64,000 nucleotides of DNA from Phycisphaeraceae bacterium (GTDB lineage: Bacteria > Planctomycetota > Phycisphaerae > Phycisphaerales > UBA1924). How positions within the stretch are numbered: the first letter of the stretch is position 1; every line of letters starts with the position of its first letter. Made by a program: the position numbers and the translations under genes. Shown here one piece after another: positions 44,384 through 53,902 of the stretch. The notes beneath the pieces are model-generated. The model did no database searches and was not told where the DNA came from. It worked only from the letters and a program-made list of their open reading frames with translations. The stretch covers positions 994,001 through 1,058,000 of the forward strand of contig JAHBXF010000002.1 in the NCBI GenBank assembly GCA_019636615.1. Direction: 5' to 3'.

Positions 44384-45568
44384 ATGAACCGGAGTTCCCG
44401 CACGATGAACGCATCACGTATCAATCTGATCGCTGGCAGCATCTCTGTGGCGGCGTTGGCAATTCTGGCGGGGTGTGGCGCGGTGCCGGTGGTGGCTTCC
44501 CCCGAGCGGGCGGAAACCACGTCAAAGAGCGAAGCGGCCCAGCCCGAGCGTGCAGCCGTCGCGTCGCCGCATGAGGACGCGGATGTGTGGGCGCCGCTCT
44601 CGGCGGGCCTGCGGCGCGTGACGTTCACCGATGATGGCGCCGACTTTGATCCCAGCGTGTCGCGTGACGGCGAGACGGTGGTGTTTGCGAGCACAGCGCA
44701 CTCGACGCGGGCGGACATCTTCATCAAGAACGTTAACGCTCGCGTCGTCACGCAGTTGACCAACGATCCCGCGGATGATGCCATGCCCTCGCTGAGCCCG
44801 GACGGCAAGCACGTCGCCTTTGCGAGCAACCGGGGCGGGAACTGGGATATCTACGTGATGTCTGTTTCCGGCGGAAGGCCGGTGCAGATCACTTCAGATG
44901 CCACGGACGAAGTGCAGCCCTCGTGGAGCCCGGACGGGAGCAGGATCGCGTTTTCGCGGCTGGCCCCCACGGGCCGGTGGGAAATCTGGATGGCGGGGCT
45001 TGAGAACCCCGACAGCGCGACGTTTTTGTGCCACGGCATGCGGCCTCGCTGGAACCCATCGCCGAACCGTGGGGTTGATCAACTGCTCTTTCAACAGGCA
45101 CGCGGGCGGGGCAATCGTGCCTTCGGCATCTGGACGCTTGATCTGCGCGACGGGGTTGTGTCGAACGTGACGCAGATCGTCGCGGCGTCTGATGCGGCGC
45201 TGATCAATCCGGCGTGGAGCCCGGATGGGGGGTGGATTGTGTACGCCTCGGTTCCGGTCGAGAAGAACGTGGAAGCGGCGATCACTGGCCGCCCCGGGCG
45301 TGGTTCACTGTGGATGACACGGGCCGATGGCGCGGGGCAGACGCAGATCGCCGCCGGCGATTGCCTGAGCCCGGAATGGGCGGGAAACGACAGGTTGCTG
45401 TTTGTCTCGTCGCGAACCGGCGCCGACAACGTCTGGATGCTTGATGTTCGGCACGCGATGGCGGCCGCGAACGCGATGCGCCCCGCGGCACACGAATCCG
45501 AGTTTGCGGCTCCACAGCAACCGCAGCGAGCCACAGCCGGTGTTCCCGCGGCAGGGCAAGGGGAGTGA
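44384..45568 (+). CDS. TolB-like beta-propeller lipoprotein
   Basis: 394 residues. The signal peptide ends in a lipobox (AILAGC). From about residue 75 the protein is a WD40-like (PD40) beta-propeller. Repeats include SLSPDGKHVAFASNRGGNWD, SWSPDGSRIAFSRL and AWSPDGGWIVYAS, which are typical of TolB. TolB itself is soluble and has an N-terminal alpha/beta domain, which is absent here, so this is a propeller-only relative anchored by lipid. No tol-pal genes are nearby. Two ATG starts (44384 and 44405) are possible. Confidence 0.85.
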   Translation: MNRSSRTMNASRINLIAGSISVAALAILAGCGAVPVVASPERAETTSKSEAAQPERAAVASPHEDADVWAPLSAGLRRVTFTDDGADFDPSVSRDGETVVFASTAHSTRADIFIKNVNARVVTQLTNDPADDAMPSLSPDGKHVAFASNRGGNWDIYVMSVSGGRPVQITSDATDEVQPSWSPDGSRIAFSRLAPTGRWEIWMAGLENPDSATFLCHGMRPRWNPSPNRGVDQLLFQQARGRGNRAFGIWTLDLRDGVVSNVTQIVAASDAALINPAWSPDGGWIVYASVPVEKNVEAAITGRPGRGSLWMTRADGAGQTQIAAGDCLSPEWAGNDRLLFVSSRTGADNVWMLDVRHAMAAANAMRPAAHESEFAAPQQPQRATAGVPAAGQGE

Positions 45569-45649
45569 TGCTGCACGCCTTGGCGGGGGCGTGAGTCGCT
45601 GCAAGAAGCACCGGGTGATGGAATCACCCTGAAAGGGCAGGAGGCCGAT

Positions 45650-46420
45650 ATGAGCAAGTGGTTGGCGTACTCCGTGATGGTGTTGCAGGTCGTCGCTGTC
45701 GCGTCGGGGTGCGCGAGCAAGCCCCGAGAGGTGCTCACCCCTCCGCAGCCGATTCTCTCGCCATACAGCGGACACCACGGGGAAGTGCTTTGGGCGATTG
45801 CCATCCCGCGGAATGAAACCGGCGCGGGAGAACTGGACACTCTGGCGATCGGCGATGCGCTCGCGGCGGCGACCGAAGAGATCAAAGGCGTGCGCGCGGT
45901 GCCCCTCAATCGAACCATCGCCGCGATGCGCTCTCTGAGGCTTCAGGACCTGCGCACCCCCAGCGAGGCCCTGGCGGTTGCCAACGCGCTGGGGGCCGAT
46001 GCGATCCTGGTATCTTCGGTGACCGCGTACGACCCGTACACGCCCAAGATCGGTCTGACGGTGGCGCTTTACGGCACCCCGGGAGGTCTTGGCGCAGGCG
46101 CACCAAGCCTTGAGCCGCAAGCCATCGCCGCGCTGACCACGGAGCCAGGCGGGCGTGAGAACCGGCCGGTAACGGGCTCGCCGCTGTCGGTGATCTCGAA
46201 CCACCTGGACGCACGCAATCACGATGTGCTGCGCGACATCAAGATGTACGCGGAAGGGAGGCTGCGCCATCGTTCGGCTTATGGATGGAAAAGGTACGTA
46301 GCCTCGTGGCCGCAGTTTGTGTCGTATGCGTCTTATAGGACCTTAAACGACCTGATCACACGGGAGTGGATTCGGACTGGTCAGGATCGATCTTTGGCGG
46401 CTACTTCATCCGATAACTGA
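45650..46420 (+). CDS. Hypothetical lipoprotein, GNA1162/CsgG-like fold possible
   Basis: The 256-residue protein has a signal peptide with lipobox VASGC. The middle part (TLAIGDALAAATEEIKGV, then ALGADAILVSSVTAYDPYTP) resembles the alpha/beta domains of CsgG- or GNA1162-type envelope lipoproteins. The C-terminal third is charged with many aromatics. GGAGG lies 5 bp before the ATG. It is 81 bp downstream of the TolB-like gene and in the same direction. The fold suggestion is weak. Confidence 0.7.
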   Translation: MSKWLAYSVMVLQVVAVASGCASKPREVLTPPQPILSPYSGHHGEVLWAIAIPRNETGAGELDTLAIGDALAAATEEIKGVRAVPLNRTIAAMRSLRLQDLRTPSEALAVANALGADAILVSSVTAYDPYTPKIGLTVALYGTPGGLGAGAPSLEPQAIAALTTEPGGRENRPVTGSPLSVISNHLDARNHDVLRDIKMYAEGRLRHRSAYGWKRYVASWPQFVSYASYRTLNDLITREWIRTGQDRSLAATSSDN

Positions 46421-46748
46421 TCGGTTTCGTGACTTTGATCGAACCAAGTCTTTGTGGCGTCGGTATCTCCGTCATGGGCCGAGAACACAATTGCTGGGCA
46501 TACCCTTGACAGGGGGTGGTGGTTTCGGGCGTGGAGACAGGTGAGAGAAGGCAGAGCGGGGTGGAAGTTCGCGGTGGTTGCGTGCTCAACTGGGTACCGA
46601 ACAGCCGCGCGACCGAGAATGTGGCGCAAGTAGCAACTCGGGGTGAAGCAGACCCGATACCTGTCCGACGAAATGGCGGCGAACCAGATCGAATCACTCG
46701 GTTCGGATTCAGATTGACTCAAAGACGGCAGGATCCAGGAGCGGCGAC
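46421..46748. other. Non-coding region before xerC/D
   Basis: This 328-bp gap contains no supported gene. It is visibly less GC-rich than its neighbours (for example near 46421-46510) and probably contains the promoter of the recombinase gene. Confidence 0.4.
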
Positions 46749-47738
46749 ATGTCGGCATTACCCATCACAGACACATTCACCCGGTACCTCACGGACGAAC
46801 GGCACTTCAGTCCGTATACCGCCCGCTGCTACGGTGCGGACCTGCGCCAGTTCATCGAGTTCCTCGCTTCATCGAGCGGGATCGAGATCGACGCGGCGCG
46901 GGAAGAGGCCGCGCTGCGGATGGATGCTGGCCCGAAAGAGATGGCCAAGACAGTGACGGGGCTGATCCGCGCGGGCACGCCGGACCTGGTCCGGACGTTC
47001 CTGACCAACCTTGGTGAGCAGCAGTATTCATCCGCCACGATGGCGCGAAAGATCGCGACGCTGCGGTCGTTCTTCAAGTGGGCCGACAAGCGCGGGTTCT
47101 GCCAGGGCAACCCGATGGTGAGCATCCGCACGCCGCGCCAGGCTAAGCGTCTGCCCAAGGCGATCACGATCGATCAGGTCGAGCGACTGCTGGCAGCGCC
47201 TGGAGAGGCGGACATGCTCGGGCGTCGCGACCGTGCGATGCTGGAAACGCTGTACTCGACGGGCATCCGCGTGAGCGAACTCGTGGGGCTCAACCAGCCG
47301 GACCTTGATCTGGCGAACGAAGCGTTGCACGTTCGCGGCAAGGGCAAGAAAGAGCGGATTGTGCCGCTGGGCAGCCACGCGGTGCTGGCCATCCGCCGCT
47401 ACCTGGACATGCTGCACACCGATCCGAAGTTCTCCGGCGGCAACCTGGACAAGGCACCGCTCTTTGTGAACAAGCACGGCGGGCGGCTGAGCAGCCGGTC
47501 GGTGCGTCGCAAACTGGACAAGTATCTGAAGGAAGTGGGCCTCGATCCGTCGATCAGCCCGCACACGCTGCGGCACAGTTTCGCCACGCACCTGCTCGAC
47601 AACGGGGCGGACCTTCGCACGGTGCAGGAGATGCTCGGGCACCAGTCGCTGAGCACCACGCAGGTGTACACGCACCTGACATCGCAGCGCATGCAGGAGA
47701 CCTACGACCGCACCCACCCGCGGGCGCAGGCGATCTGA
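46749..47738 (+). CDS. xerC: XerC/XerD-type tyrosine recombinase
   Basis: 329 residues. Catalytic residues are R174 (TGIRVSEL), K198 in the GKGKKE beta-hairpin, H272 and R275 (SPHTLRHSFATHLL), H298 (LGHQSLSTTQ) and Y307 (VYTHLT). The N-terminal SAM-like domain carries an insert of about 30 residues (45-75) compared with E. coli XerC. This is the housekeeping type that resolves chromosome dimers at dif, not a phage integrase; the XerC/XerD distinction cannot be made from sequence alone. Confidence 0.9.
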   Translation: MSALPITDTFTRYLTDERHFSPYTARCYGADLRQFIEFLASSSGIEIDAAREEAALRMDAGPKEMAKTVTGLIRAGTPDLVRTFLTNLGEQQYSSATMARKIATLRSFFKWADKRGFCQGNPMVSIRTPRQAKRLPKAITIDQVERLLAAPGEADMLGRRDRAMLETLYSTGIRVSELVGLNQPDLDLANEALHVRGKGKKERIVPLGSHAVLAIRRYLDMLHTDPKFSGGNLDKAPLFVNKHGGRLSSRSVRRKLDKYLKEVGLDPSISPHTLRHSFATHLLDNGADLRTVQEMLGHQSLSTTQVYTHLTSQRMQETYDRTHPRAQAI

Positions 47739-47798
47739 CGGCCCCGTGGGCCCGGCCGCCACGGCGTGCGGGGACCGCGGTTGACACATTCAAACAAG

Positions 47799-49154
47799 TC
47801 ACTCTTGATCAAGGAGTGATGCGTCTGCCGGCCCCAGAATGAGGCCGGCCCATTCTCGCGCCAGTACGCCGGCACCGTGCGAGGACGGGTCTGGCGCTGC
47901 GAGAAACCGCACGACGCTGCCCGCGTCAACGCCCACCACAATCACGGACGCCTTTGGCGCCAAGAGATCGAGCAGCCTTCGGCCCCCGCAGGTGTACAGC
48001 GGCACCGCGGAGGGATCGGTCGTGGGGAGTGGGTGCGCGAGTTCGCGTAGACGCGCGCCTGATCTGTCGAAACACTCCGAGGGCTCGAGAACGACCGCGC
48101 ACCGTATGAAGTATCGCGGCAGCGTGGTGCGACCCTGGCGGCGAGCGCGGTCGAGCCGGTCGCGTGCATCGCCGAATGCCTGGCGCAACTCTTCCGCGGC
48201 GGCCTGGCTCTCTGGCGTGTTCACCGCGAGAATGAGGAGCGCGAAGGTATCTGTGTGCGTGGAAAGGGGCGCGTTGAGCGGGCCGTCTGTGGTTGTTGGG
48301 ATCGCCTGGGCCGGGTCCCAACCTTGCATTGAGGAGGTGACCAGCGCGAGGTCCGGGAGGGGTGCGCCGGGCATGAGCGCGACACTGGGTGGCCGCAGGT
48401 GTGACAGCGAATGAACGGCTGTGCGGCCGGCGGTGCTGAAGGAACCTGCTGCGGTGGTTTCGAGAGGAGAGAGCGGGGTCGCCGCGACTTTGAGTGTCCA
48501 ATCAGCCTGGCTCGACGCCGGCATGCGCCACTCTTCGAGACGCCAGCGTGCATCGCCCTCGCGGCGGATGAGGGCGTGCACCGCGTGGCCGCCGGATCGG
48601 CCGCTGAGTTTCACGCGGCGGGGTTCGCCGGCCCGCTCGGGAACGAGTGGTTCGGCGCTCTCCCACCGAACCTGCGCGATGAAATCTGTGCGCGGCCCCC
48701 ACCGCAGCGGCCCCTGAGAATCAGGCGGGTGGATGATCCACACCAACTGCGGCAGTGGAACCTCGGGGATGGTGGCGGTCAGGGCGGTCCATCCCTGGGC
48801 GTTGGACCGCCAGTAGATGGCGTCGTTGGATCGGTGCAGGGCGTTGATTTCGCCAGGGCTGAGCAGGAAGGTCAGCGGGCCGAGGTGCAGGATCATGGCC
48901 GGGTCGGTCTCGGCGGTGCGGATGAGCGAGGCCGTGCCGATGGACCGCCGCTCTCCCGAACGTTCGAGGGTGAGGGAAATGCGCTCGGCGAATGGGCCGT
49001 CGGCGTAGGTCGCGGCCAGTTCGGTCGCGTATGCGGCGGCTGTCTCGGCGGGGGTGCGCTGCGACTCGGGGGCCGGTTGGGTGGGGGCACTCGCCCACAC
49101 GGCGTGGGGGCCGAGCAGAGAAAGGCACATCCACAAGCCGGCGTGATGTCTCAT
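47799..49154 (-). CDS. Periplasmic two-domain protein (LolA-like plus thioredoxin-like, tentative)
   Basis: The product is 451 residues. A signal peptide (CLSLLGPHAVWASA) shows export. Residues about 35-220 are beta-rich, with measured segments such as DPAMILHLGPLTFLL and GGHAVHALIRREGDARWRLEEWRMP that recall LolA/DUF2092 lipoprotein-carrier folds. The C-terminal half (DTFALLILAVNTPESQAAAEEL, YFIRCAVVLEP, VIVVGVDAGSVVRFLA) looks like a thioredoxin-like domain without a CxxC. ATG at 49154 was chosen over GTG at 49166. It lies 31 bp after folK. The domain calls are tentative. Confidence 0.65.
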   Translation of the reverse strand: MRHHAGLWMCLSLLGPHAVWASAPTQPAPESQRTPAETAAAYATELAATYADGPFAERISLTLERSGERRSIGTASLIRTAETDPAMILHLGPLTFLLSPGEINALHRSNDAIYWRSNAQGWTALTATIPEVPLPQLVWIIHPPDSQGPLRWGPRTDFIAQVRWESAEPLVPERAGEPRRVKLSGRSGGHAVHALIRREGDARWRLEEWRMPASSQADWTLKVAATPLSPLETTAAGSFSTAGRTAVHSLSHLRPPSVALMPGAPLPDLALVTSSMQGWDPAQAIPTTTDGPLNAPLSTHTDTFALLILAVNTPESQAAAEELRQAFGDARDRLDRARRQGRTTLPRYFIRCAVVLEPSECFDRSGARLRELAHPLPTTDPSAVPLYTCGGRRLLDLLAPKASVIVVGVDAGSVVRFLAAPDPSSHGAGVLAREWAGLILGPADASLLDQE

Positions 49155-49185
49155 CGCGAGAAGCACACGAGAGTGTACGGATGGG

Positions 49186-49680
49186 TCAGCGCGCCGGGTC
49201 TGGCGGCAGGAGCGAGAGGGCCTGCGAGACGGTGATCCCCAGAGAGGGGATGATGGCGTGAGGCAGGATTTCGGCGAGGGGCTCGAGGACGAACCGTCGC
49301 TGGGCGAGATGAGGGTGCGGGATCGAGAGCCCGGGCTCTATGACGATGGTGTCGCCGTAGAGAAGGATGTCGAGGTCGAGCGTTCGGGGCCCCCACCGCT
49401 GTGCTCTGACACGGCCTTGGGCGGTTTCGATGGCGAGGAGCGCCTGGAGGAGATCGCGGGGCGGCAGCGCGGTGTTCAGGGCGACGGCCATGTTGAGGAA
49501 GTGGCCTTGATCCTGCGGGCCGACCGGGGCGGTTTCAAAGATCGATGAGGTCGCGATGACACGGGTGGTCGGGAGAACCCCCATGTAGGAGATGGCGGTC
49601 GAGAGGTGCACCTCTCGGTCGCCGAGGTTTGAGCCGAGCGCGATCGCGGCGATGACCGGGGTTTGGGTGGCGGGCTGCAC
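49186..49680 (-). CDS. folK: Hydroxymethyldihydropterin pyrophosphokinase
   Basis: FolK transfers pyrophosphate from ATP to 6-hydroxymethyl-7,8-dihydropterin in folate synthesis. The 164-residue protein has the usual size and the conserved ALGSNLGDRE, SSIFETAPVGPQDQGHFLNM and RWGPRTLDLDILLYGD, with the metal-binding aspartates in DLDI. The start is GTG. It lies between the sigma-factor terminator and the two-domain periplasmic gene. folP and folB are not adjacent. Confidence 0.95.
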   Translation of the reverse strand: MQPATQTPVIAAIALGSNLGDREVHLSTAISYMGVLPTTRVIATSSIFETAPVGPQDQGHFLNMAVALNTALPPRDLLQALLAIETAQGRVRAQRWGPRTLDLDILLYGDTIVIEPGLSIPHPHLAQRRFVLEPLAEILPHAIIPSLGITVSQALSLLPPDPAR

Positions 49681-49732
49681 GCGTTGAATGGTTGCAGGGG
49701 CGCGGGCCGGTGCCGGGCGGTAGCGGACAAAG

Positions 49733-49755
49733 AAAAACCGGCCCGAGCGGGCCGG
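49733..49755 (-). terminator. Intrinsic terminator after the sigma factor gene
   Basis: CCGGCCCG (49738-49745) pairs with CGGGCCGG (49748-49755), and five Ts follow on the minus strand. It lies 39 bp past the sigma gene stop and closes the flagellar gene cluster. Confidence 0.88.
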
Positions 49756-49793
49756 CTGGAAGGTCGCGAGGGAGTGAAGGCGAGCGCGAGGGG

Positions 49794-50663
49794 TTATTCC
49801 ACGGGTTCGAGTTCACGCTCGCGGTGCTGCATCTGGCTCTTGAGGCGGGCCAAGATGGAGGAGTGCATCTGGCTGACGCGGGACTCGGAGAGGTCGAGGG
49901 TGGCGCCGATTTCCTTCATGGTCATGCCCTCGTAGTAGTAGAGGATGACGATGAGGCGTTCGGCGCGGCTCAGGCCCTTGGTGATGAGGTCTTTGAGGTC
50001 GCGGCGCTGGAGTTCGCTGATGGGGTTGGACTGGGCCTCGTCCTTGATGATGTCGATCTCGCGGACTTCACCCCCGGAACCTTCGCCGGAGAAGCATTTC
50101 TGGGTGAGGCTGCGGGTCATGGCGGCGACGGAGTCGCGTTTGAGTTTGTCGAACTCTTCGCCGTTGACGTTGAGGGCTGAGGCGACTTCGGAATCGGTCG
50201 CGCTGCGGCCGGTTGCCTTCTCGATAGACTGGCGGACCTGCTCGACCCGGTTGCTGCGGGTGCGGACGAGGCGGGGGACCCAGTCCATGGAGCGGAGTTC
50301 GTCGAGGATGGCGCCGCGGATACGCGGGGCGCAGTAGGTTTCGAACTTGACCTTGCGCTCGAGGTCGAAGGCGTCGATGGCGTCCATGAGGCCGAAGAGG
50401 CCGGCGGACATGAGGTCCTCGACATCGACTTCGTCGGGGAGGCGGGCGTGCACGCGTTCGGCGGTGTACCGCACGAGGTGCAGGAACTTCTCCATGAGGA
50501 AGTTGCGGATGTCCTCGTTGTGGGTTCGCTGGTATTCTGTCCAGACTTCGTGCATCTCCATCCCGTCGTAGCGTGACGGTTTGCGAGAAGCCTCGGCGTG
50601 GCGAGCGGAGTAACGCGACATGCGCCGTGAACCCGGACGGGACGATACATTCATTGAAGGCAT
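49794..50663 (-). CDS. fliA: FliA/WhiG-type RNA polymerase sigma factor
   Basis: This 289-residue sigma-70 family protein has region 2 (HLVRYTAERVHARLPDEVD, DLMSAGLFGLMDAIDAFD, KFETYCAPRIRGAILDELR), region 3 (ATGRSATDSEVASALNV) and region 4 (ERLIVILYYYEGMTMKEIGA, LDLSESRVSQMHSSILARL). These are typical of sigma-28, which transcribes late flagellar genes. The ATG at 50661-50663 has GGAG upstream. A basic N-terminal extension of about 35 residues precedes region 1.2. Its place at the end of the flagellar cluster matches sigD in Bacillus. Confidence 0.94.
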   Translation of the reverse strand: MPSMNVSSRPGSRRMSRYSARHAEASRKPSRYDGMEMHEVWTEYQRTHNEDIRNFLMEKFLHLVRYTAERVHARLPDEVDVEDLMSAGLFGLMDAIDAFDLERKVKFETYCAPRIRGAILDELRSMDWVPRLVRTRSNRVEQVRQSIEKATGRSATDSEVASALNVNGEEFDKLKRDSVAAMTRSLTQKCFSGEGSGGEVREIDIIKDEAQSNPISELQRRDLKDLITKGLSRAERLIVILYYYEGMTMKEIGATLDLSESRVSQMHSSILARLKSQMQHRERELEPVE

Positions 50664-50847
50664 GGTCTGCTCCGTGACCTGTGCGACCGACATCATCCAC
50701 ACGCCTTCGTGCCGAGCGCGAATGCTCTGGCAGAAGGCCCACCTGACTGGCCCCGGGGCTGGAACCGCTGAGAAACGCGGGGCCCCGGGAAGATCGCGCA
50801 TCACTCTTCCATGAGCGATGAACGATGAGTATACAAGAAAACCCTGC

Positions 50848-51183
50848 TCATCCGAACCCCTTTTCACTCAGATTTTGGGAAAATTTTTCATCCCCTGACC
50901 CGGTAGCCAGTTCAACCGTCGGAACCTCTTCCCCGACTTCGACGACGTCATACTCGATGGAAGGGATCGGCCTGGTGCGTTCGTACTCGGCCAGACCGGT
51001 CTCGGCGGCACGGGCAAAGATCGTTGCCGCACCCCAACCTATTGCATGGCAGAGAAGGAGAGCCACAAGAGCCCGAAGGATGACCTCCGCGGCCGGGCTG
51101 CCCGAAGCCAGCCCGGCGAGGAGCGCCACGGCAAAGCCCGCGAACGCGAATGCCGTTGCGATGACTTTGGTCTGTTGATCCAC
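50848..51183 (-). CDS. Small two-helix membrane protein of the flagellar cluster
   Basis: 111 residues from a GTG start. Two hydrophobic helices at about 8-28 and 33-55 (FAFAGFAVALLAGLASG and VILRALVALLLCHAIGWG) precede an acidic cytoplasmic tail. It lies between flhA and the sigma gene. No family is recognised, but position and clean helices support a real gene, possibly involved in flagellar placement or regulation. Confidence 0.65.
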   Translation of the reverse strand: MDQQTKVIATAFAFAGFAVALLAGLASGSPAAEVILRALVALLLCHAIGWGAATIFARAAETGLAEYERTRPIPSIEYDVVEVGEEVPTVELATGSGDEKFSQNLSEKGFG

Positions 51184-51687
51184 TCTTTCCCACCCTTTCG
51201 GGGGCGAACGCGCTCGCGTTCACCCGGCCACCACCGGTTGCTCCGCCTGGTCTTTCGCGTCTGCTCGCCTGTGAGTTGCCACAAGGACGAGTTCCACCAA
51301 ACGCTACCGACCCGCATCCACCGAATCTCGCATCGTCCCTGCGGGGGAGTGACTTGAGAACCGCGGAAGTGATTGCAGGATACTTGGAAAAAGCCAGAGG
51401 TACAGTCGGCCGAATTGCTCAACTCGATACGGTCGGAACGCACATGCTGTGCCGCGCAGGTTGACGCGGCCGCAAGCGACCACACGCCACATGAGGTGCG
51501 GATCGAACCGGCGTATCACACTGAAAGACGGGCACTTATGCGCACGCACGGGTGATTGCCGTGTGGTTTCATGGCTGACGCCGACTGCCTTGCATGCCAT
51601 GCGCCGTTGCGTCTTTTTCGACGGCGACTGGGCAATTCTCCGCAGGAACTGTGCGGACACCCCGGTCGAAAACTGACCCGCACAAAC
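51184..51687. other. Gap between flhA and the small membrane gene
   Basis: 504 bp without a supported gene. In many bacteria flhF and fleN (ylxH) lie at this point after flhA; neither is present here. Short frames (up to 118 residues) lack motifs. Composition is less GC-rich than the flagellar genes. Confidence 0.5.
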
Positions 51688-53859
51688 TCAGGCCGCGGCT
51701 CGTTGAAGGGGCGTTTCGTCCGGGCACATGACGAGCCCGACGGATTCGACCTCGACATTGGTCAGGATCTCGTTGTATCCCAGGACGGCGGCGTTGGGCA
51801 GGCGGGGCTCGATGAGTTGGCGGACAACGCCGCGCACCTGCGGAGAGGCGACGACGACGGGCGCGTGACCGGCGGCGATGGCCGGCTGGAGTGCGCCGGC
51901 GATCTGATCGCAGATGGCGGCTGCGGTGCGTGCGGGCATGTTGATGGTTGTGCCGGCGGGGCCGCGGTCGACACAGTCGGCGATTCTGGATTCGAGCGTT
52001 GGGTCGAGGGTGACGCAGACGAGGCGGAGGCGTTCGTCTTCGGTGCGCTGGGCGTGCTGCTGGCAGATGGCACGGCGCAGACCGTGGCGGACGTACTCGG
52101 TGAGCACATCGAGGTCTTTGGTCTTGGGGGCCCACTCGGAGAGGGATTCAAGGATGGTTTCCATATCGCGGATGGAGACACGCTCCTTGAGGAGGTTCTG
52201 CAGGATCTTCTGGAGTTCGACGGGCTTGACGACGGCGGGAACGACTTCCTCGACGAGTTTGGGCGCCTTCTGCTTGAGGGTTTCGAGCAGGTTGTTCACC
52301 TCGTCGCGGGTGAGGAGTTCGTCGGCGTGCTTGCGGACGATCTCGGTGATGTGTGTCGCGACGACGCTCACGGGGTCAACCACGGTGTAGTTCATGGTTT
52401 CGGCCCGCACGCGGAGGGCGGGGTCGATCCACCACGCGTCCAGACCGAAGGCGGGCTCGCGGGTTCGCTCGCCGTCGATGGGGCCGCTGGCGATGCCCGG
52501 GTCCATGGCGAGCAGGCGTCCGGGGCGGGTCTGACCGCCGGCGACGGGGTTGCCGCGTACTTTCACGCGGTACTCGGTGGAGGCGAGTTGGATGTTGTCT
52601 CGGATGCGCACCGCGGGCATCACCAGCCCGATTTCGACGGCGAGTTGGCGGCGGATGGCGGCGACGCGTTCGAGCAGGTCGCCGCCCTGGCCCGGGTCAA
52701 CGAGTTGGACAAGCCCGTAGCCGACTTCGAGTTCCATGGTGTCGACTTTGAGGAGCGTCTCGACGGGTGGCGGCTCTGCGGAGACCGGGGCCGCGGTGGC
52801 CTGGGCCGCGCTCTGCTCGGCGGATCGTCGCGAGCGCGTCATCGCGAAGGCGAGGAGGCCCAGGGACGCGCTTGTGACCAGGAGGGGGATGGTGGGCAGG
52901 GGCGTGAGCGCGAGCAGGCCGAGGAAGACGGCGGTGATGACCAGGCCCTTGGGCTGGCTGAGAACCTGATCGGTGAGTTCGTGGCCGAGTTGGGCCTTGC
53001 TGCCTGAACGGGTGACGATGAGCGCGGCGGCGATGGAGATGACAAAGGAGGGAATCTGGCTGCTCAGGCCGTCGCCGATGGTGAGTTTGGTGAAGACCTC
53101 GGCGGTTCGGGAGACATCCCAGCCGCGCTGGATGATGCCGACGGCGAAGCCGCCCAGAACGTTGATGGCGGTGATGATGAGGCCGGCGATGGCGTCGCCG
53201 CGGACGAACTTGCTTGCACCGTCCATGGCGCCGAAGAAGTCGGCTTCTTGCGAGATTCGTTCGCGGCGGCGTCGTGCCTCGTTCTCGTTGATGGTACCGG
53301 CGTTGAGGTCTGAGTCGATGGCCATCTGCTTGCCGGGCATGGCGTCGAGGATGAACCGTGCCGCGACCTCGCTGATGCGGGTGGCGCCCTTGGTGATGAC
53401 CATGAACTGGACAATGACCATGACGAGAAAGATGACGACACCGACGAAGAGGGAGTCTCCGGCGACGAAGTTGCCGAAGGCCATGATGACGTTGCCGGCG
53501 ACGGAAGCGGCCTCCTCGGGCGTGGCGGCGTCGGCGGAGAGGATCAGGCGGGTTGAGGCGATGTTGAGCACAAGGCGGAAGAGGGTTGTGGCGAGCAACA
53601 GGGAGGGGAAGACGCTGAAATCCAGCGGGTGGTCCATGTAGATGGTGGTGAGAAGGATGATGATGGCCAGACTGATGTTGAGGGCGATCAGCGCGTCCAT
53701 GATTGCCGGGTGCATGGGCACCAGGAGGACCGCCATCATGGAGACGAAGCCGATGGGCACGAAGTAACCGCGGTATTCGCGCATGCGGTGGAGCCAGAGC
53801 GGGAGCAGGCCCTGCGGTGGGATCGAAGCGGAGATGGTTGAGGGGGCGTTGGTGGGCAT
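51688..53859 (-). CDS. flhA: Flagellar export gate protein FlhA
   Basis: 723 residues. Seven to eight membrane helices in the first 330 residues form the proton-driven export gate, including the FHIPEP-region equivalents YMDHPLDFSVFPSLLL and FILDAMPGKQMAIDSDLNAG. The large cytoplasmic ring domain (about 350-700) binds chaperone-substrate complexes; GYGLVQLVDP is a conserved part of it. It is the last of the export-gate genes in this cluster, 43 bp after flhB. Confidence 0.97.
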   Translation of the reverse strand: MPTNAPSTISASIPPQGLLPLWLHRMREYRGYFVPIGFVSMMAVLLVPMHPAIMDALIALNISLAIIILLTTIYMDHPLDFSVFPSLLLATTLFRLVLNIASTRLILSADAATPEEAASVAGNVIMAFGNFVAGDSLFVGVVIFLVMVIVQFMVITKGATRISEVAARFILDAMPGKQMAIDSDLNAGTINENEARRRRERISQEADFFGAMDGASKFVRGDAIAGLIITAINVLGGFAVGIIQRGWDVSRTAEVFTKLTIGDGLSSQIPSFVISIAAALIVTRSGSKAQLGHELTDQVLSQPKGLVITAVFLGLLALTPLPTIPLLVTSASLGLLAFAMTRSRRSAEQSAAQATAAPVSAEPPPVETLLKVDTMELEVGYGLVQLVDPGQGGDLLERVAAIRRQLAVEIGLVMPAVRIRDNIQLASTEYRVKVRGNPVAGGQTRPGRLLAMDPGIASGPIDGERTREPAFGLDAWWIDPALRVRAETMNYTVVDPVSVVATHITEIVRKHADELLTRDEVNNLLETLKQKAPKLVEEVVPAVVKPVELQKILQNLLKERVSIRDMETILESLSEWAPKTKDLDVLTEYVRHGLRRAICQQHAQRTEDERLRLVCVTLDPTLESRIADCVDRGPAGTTINMPARTAAAICDQIAGALQPAIAAGHAPVVVASPQVRGVVRQLIEPRLPNAAVLGYNEILTNVEVESVGLVMCPDETPLQRAAA

Positions 53860-53902
53860 CGGCGGTGCTCAGTGGCGGGCTGGGCGGAGAAAGTCGGGGC
53901 GT

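Noticed and set aside
46749..47738. Second mobile-element integrase
   Set aside because: The length, motifs and single-gene housekeeping context fit XerC/D, and there is no tRNA or phage gene beside it.
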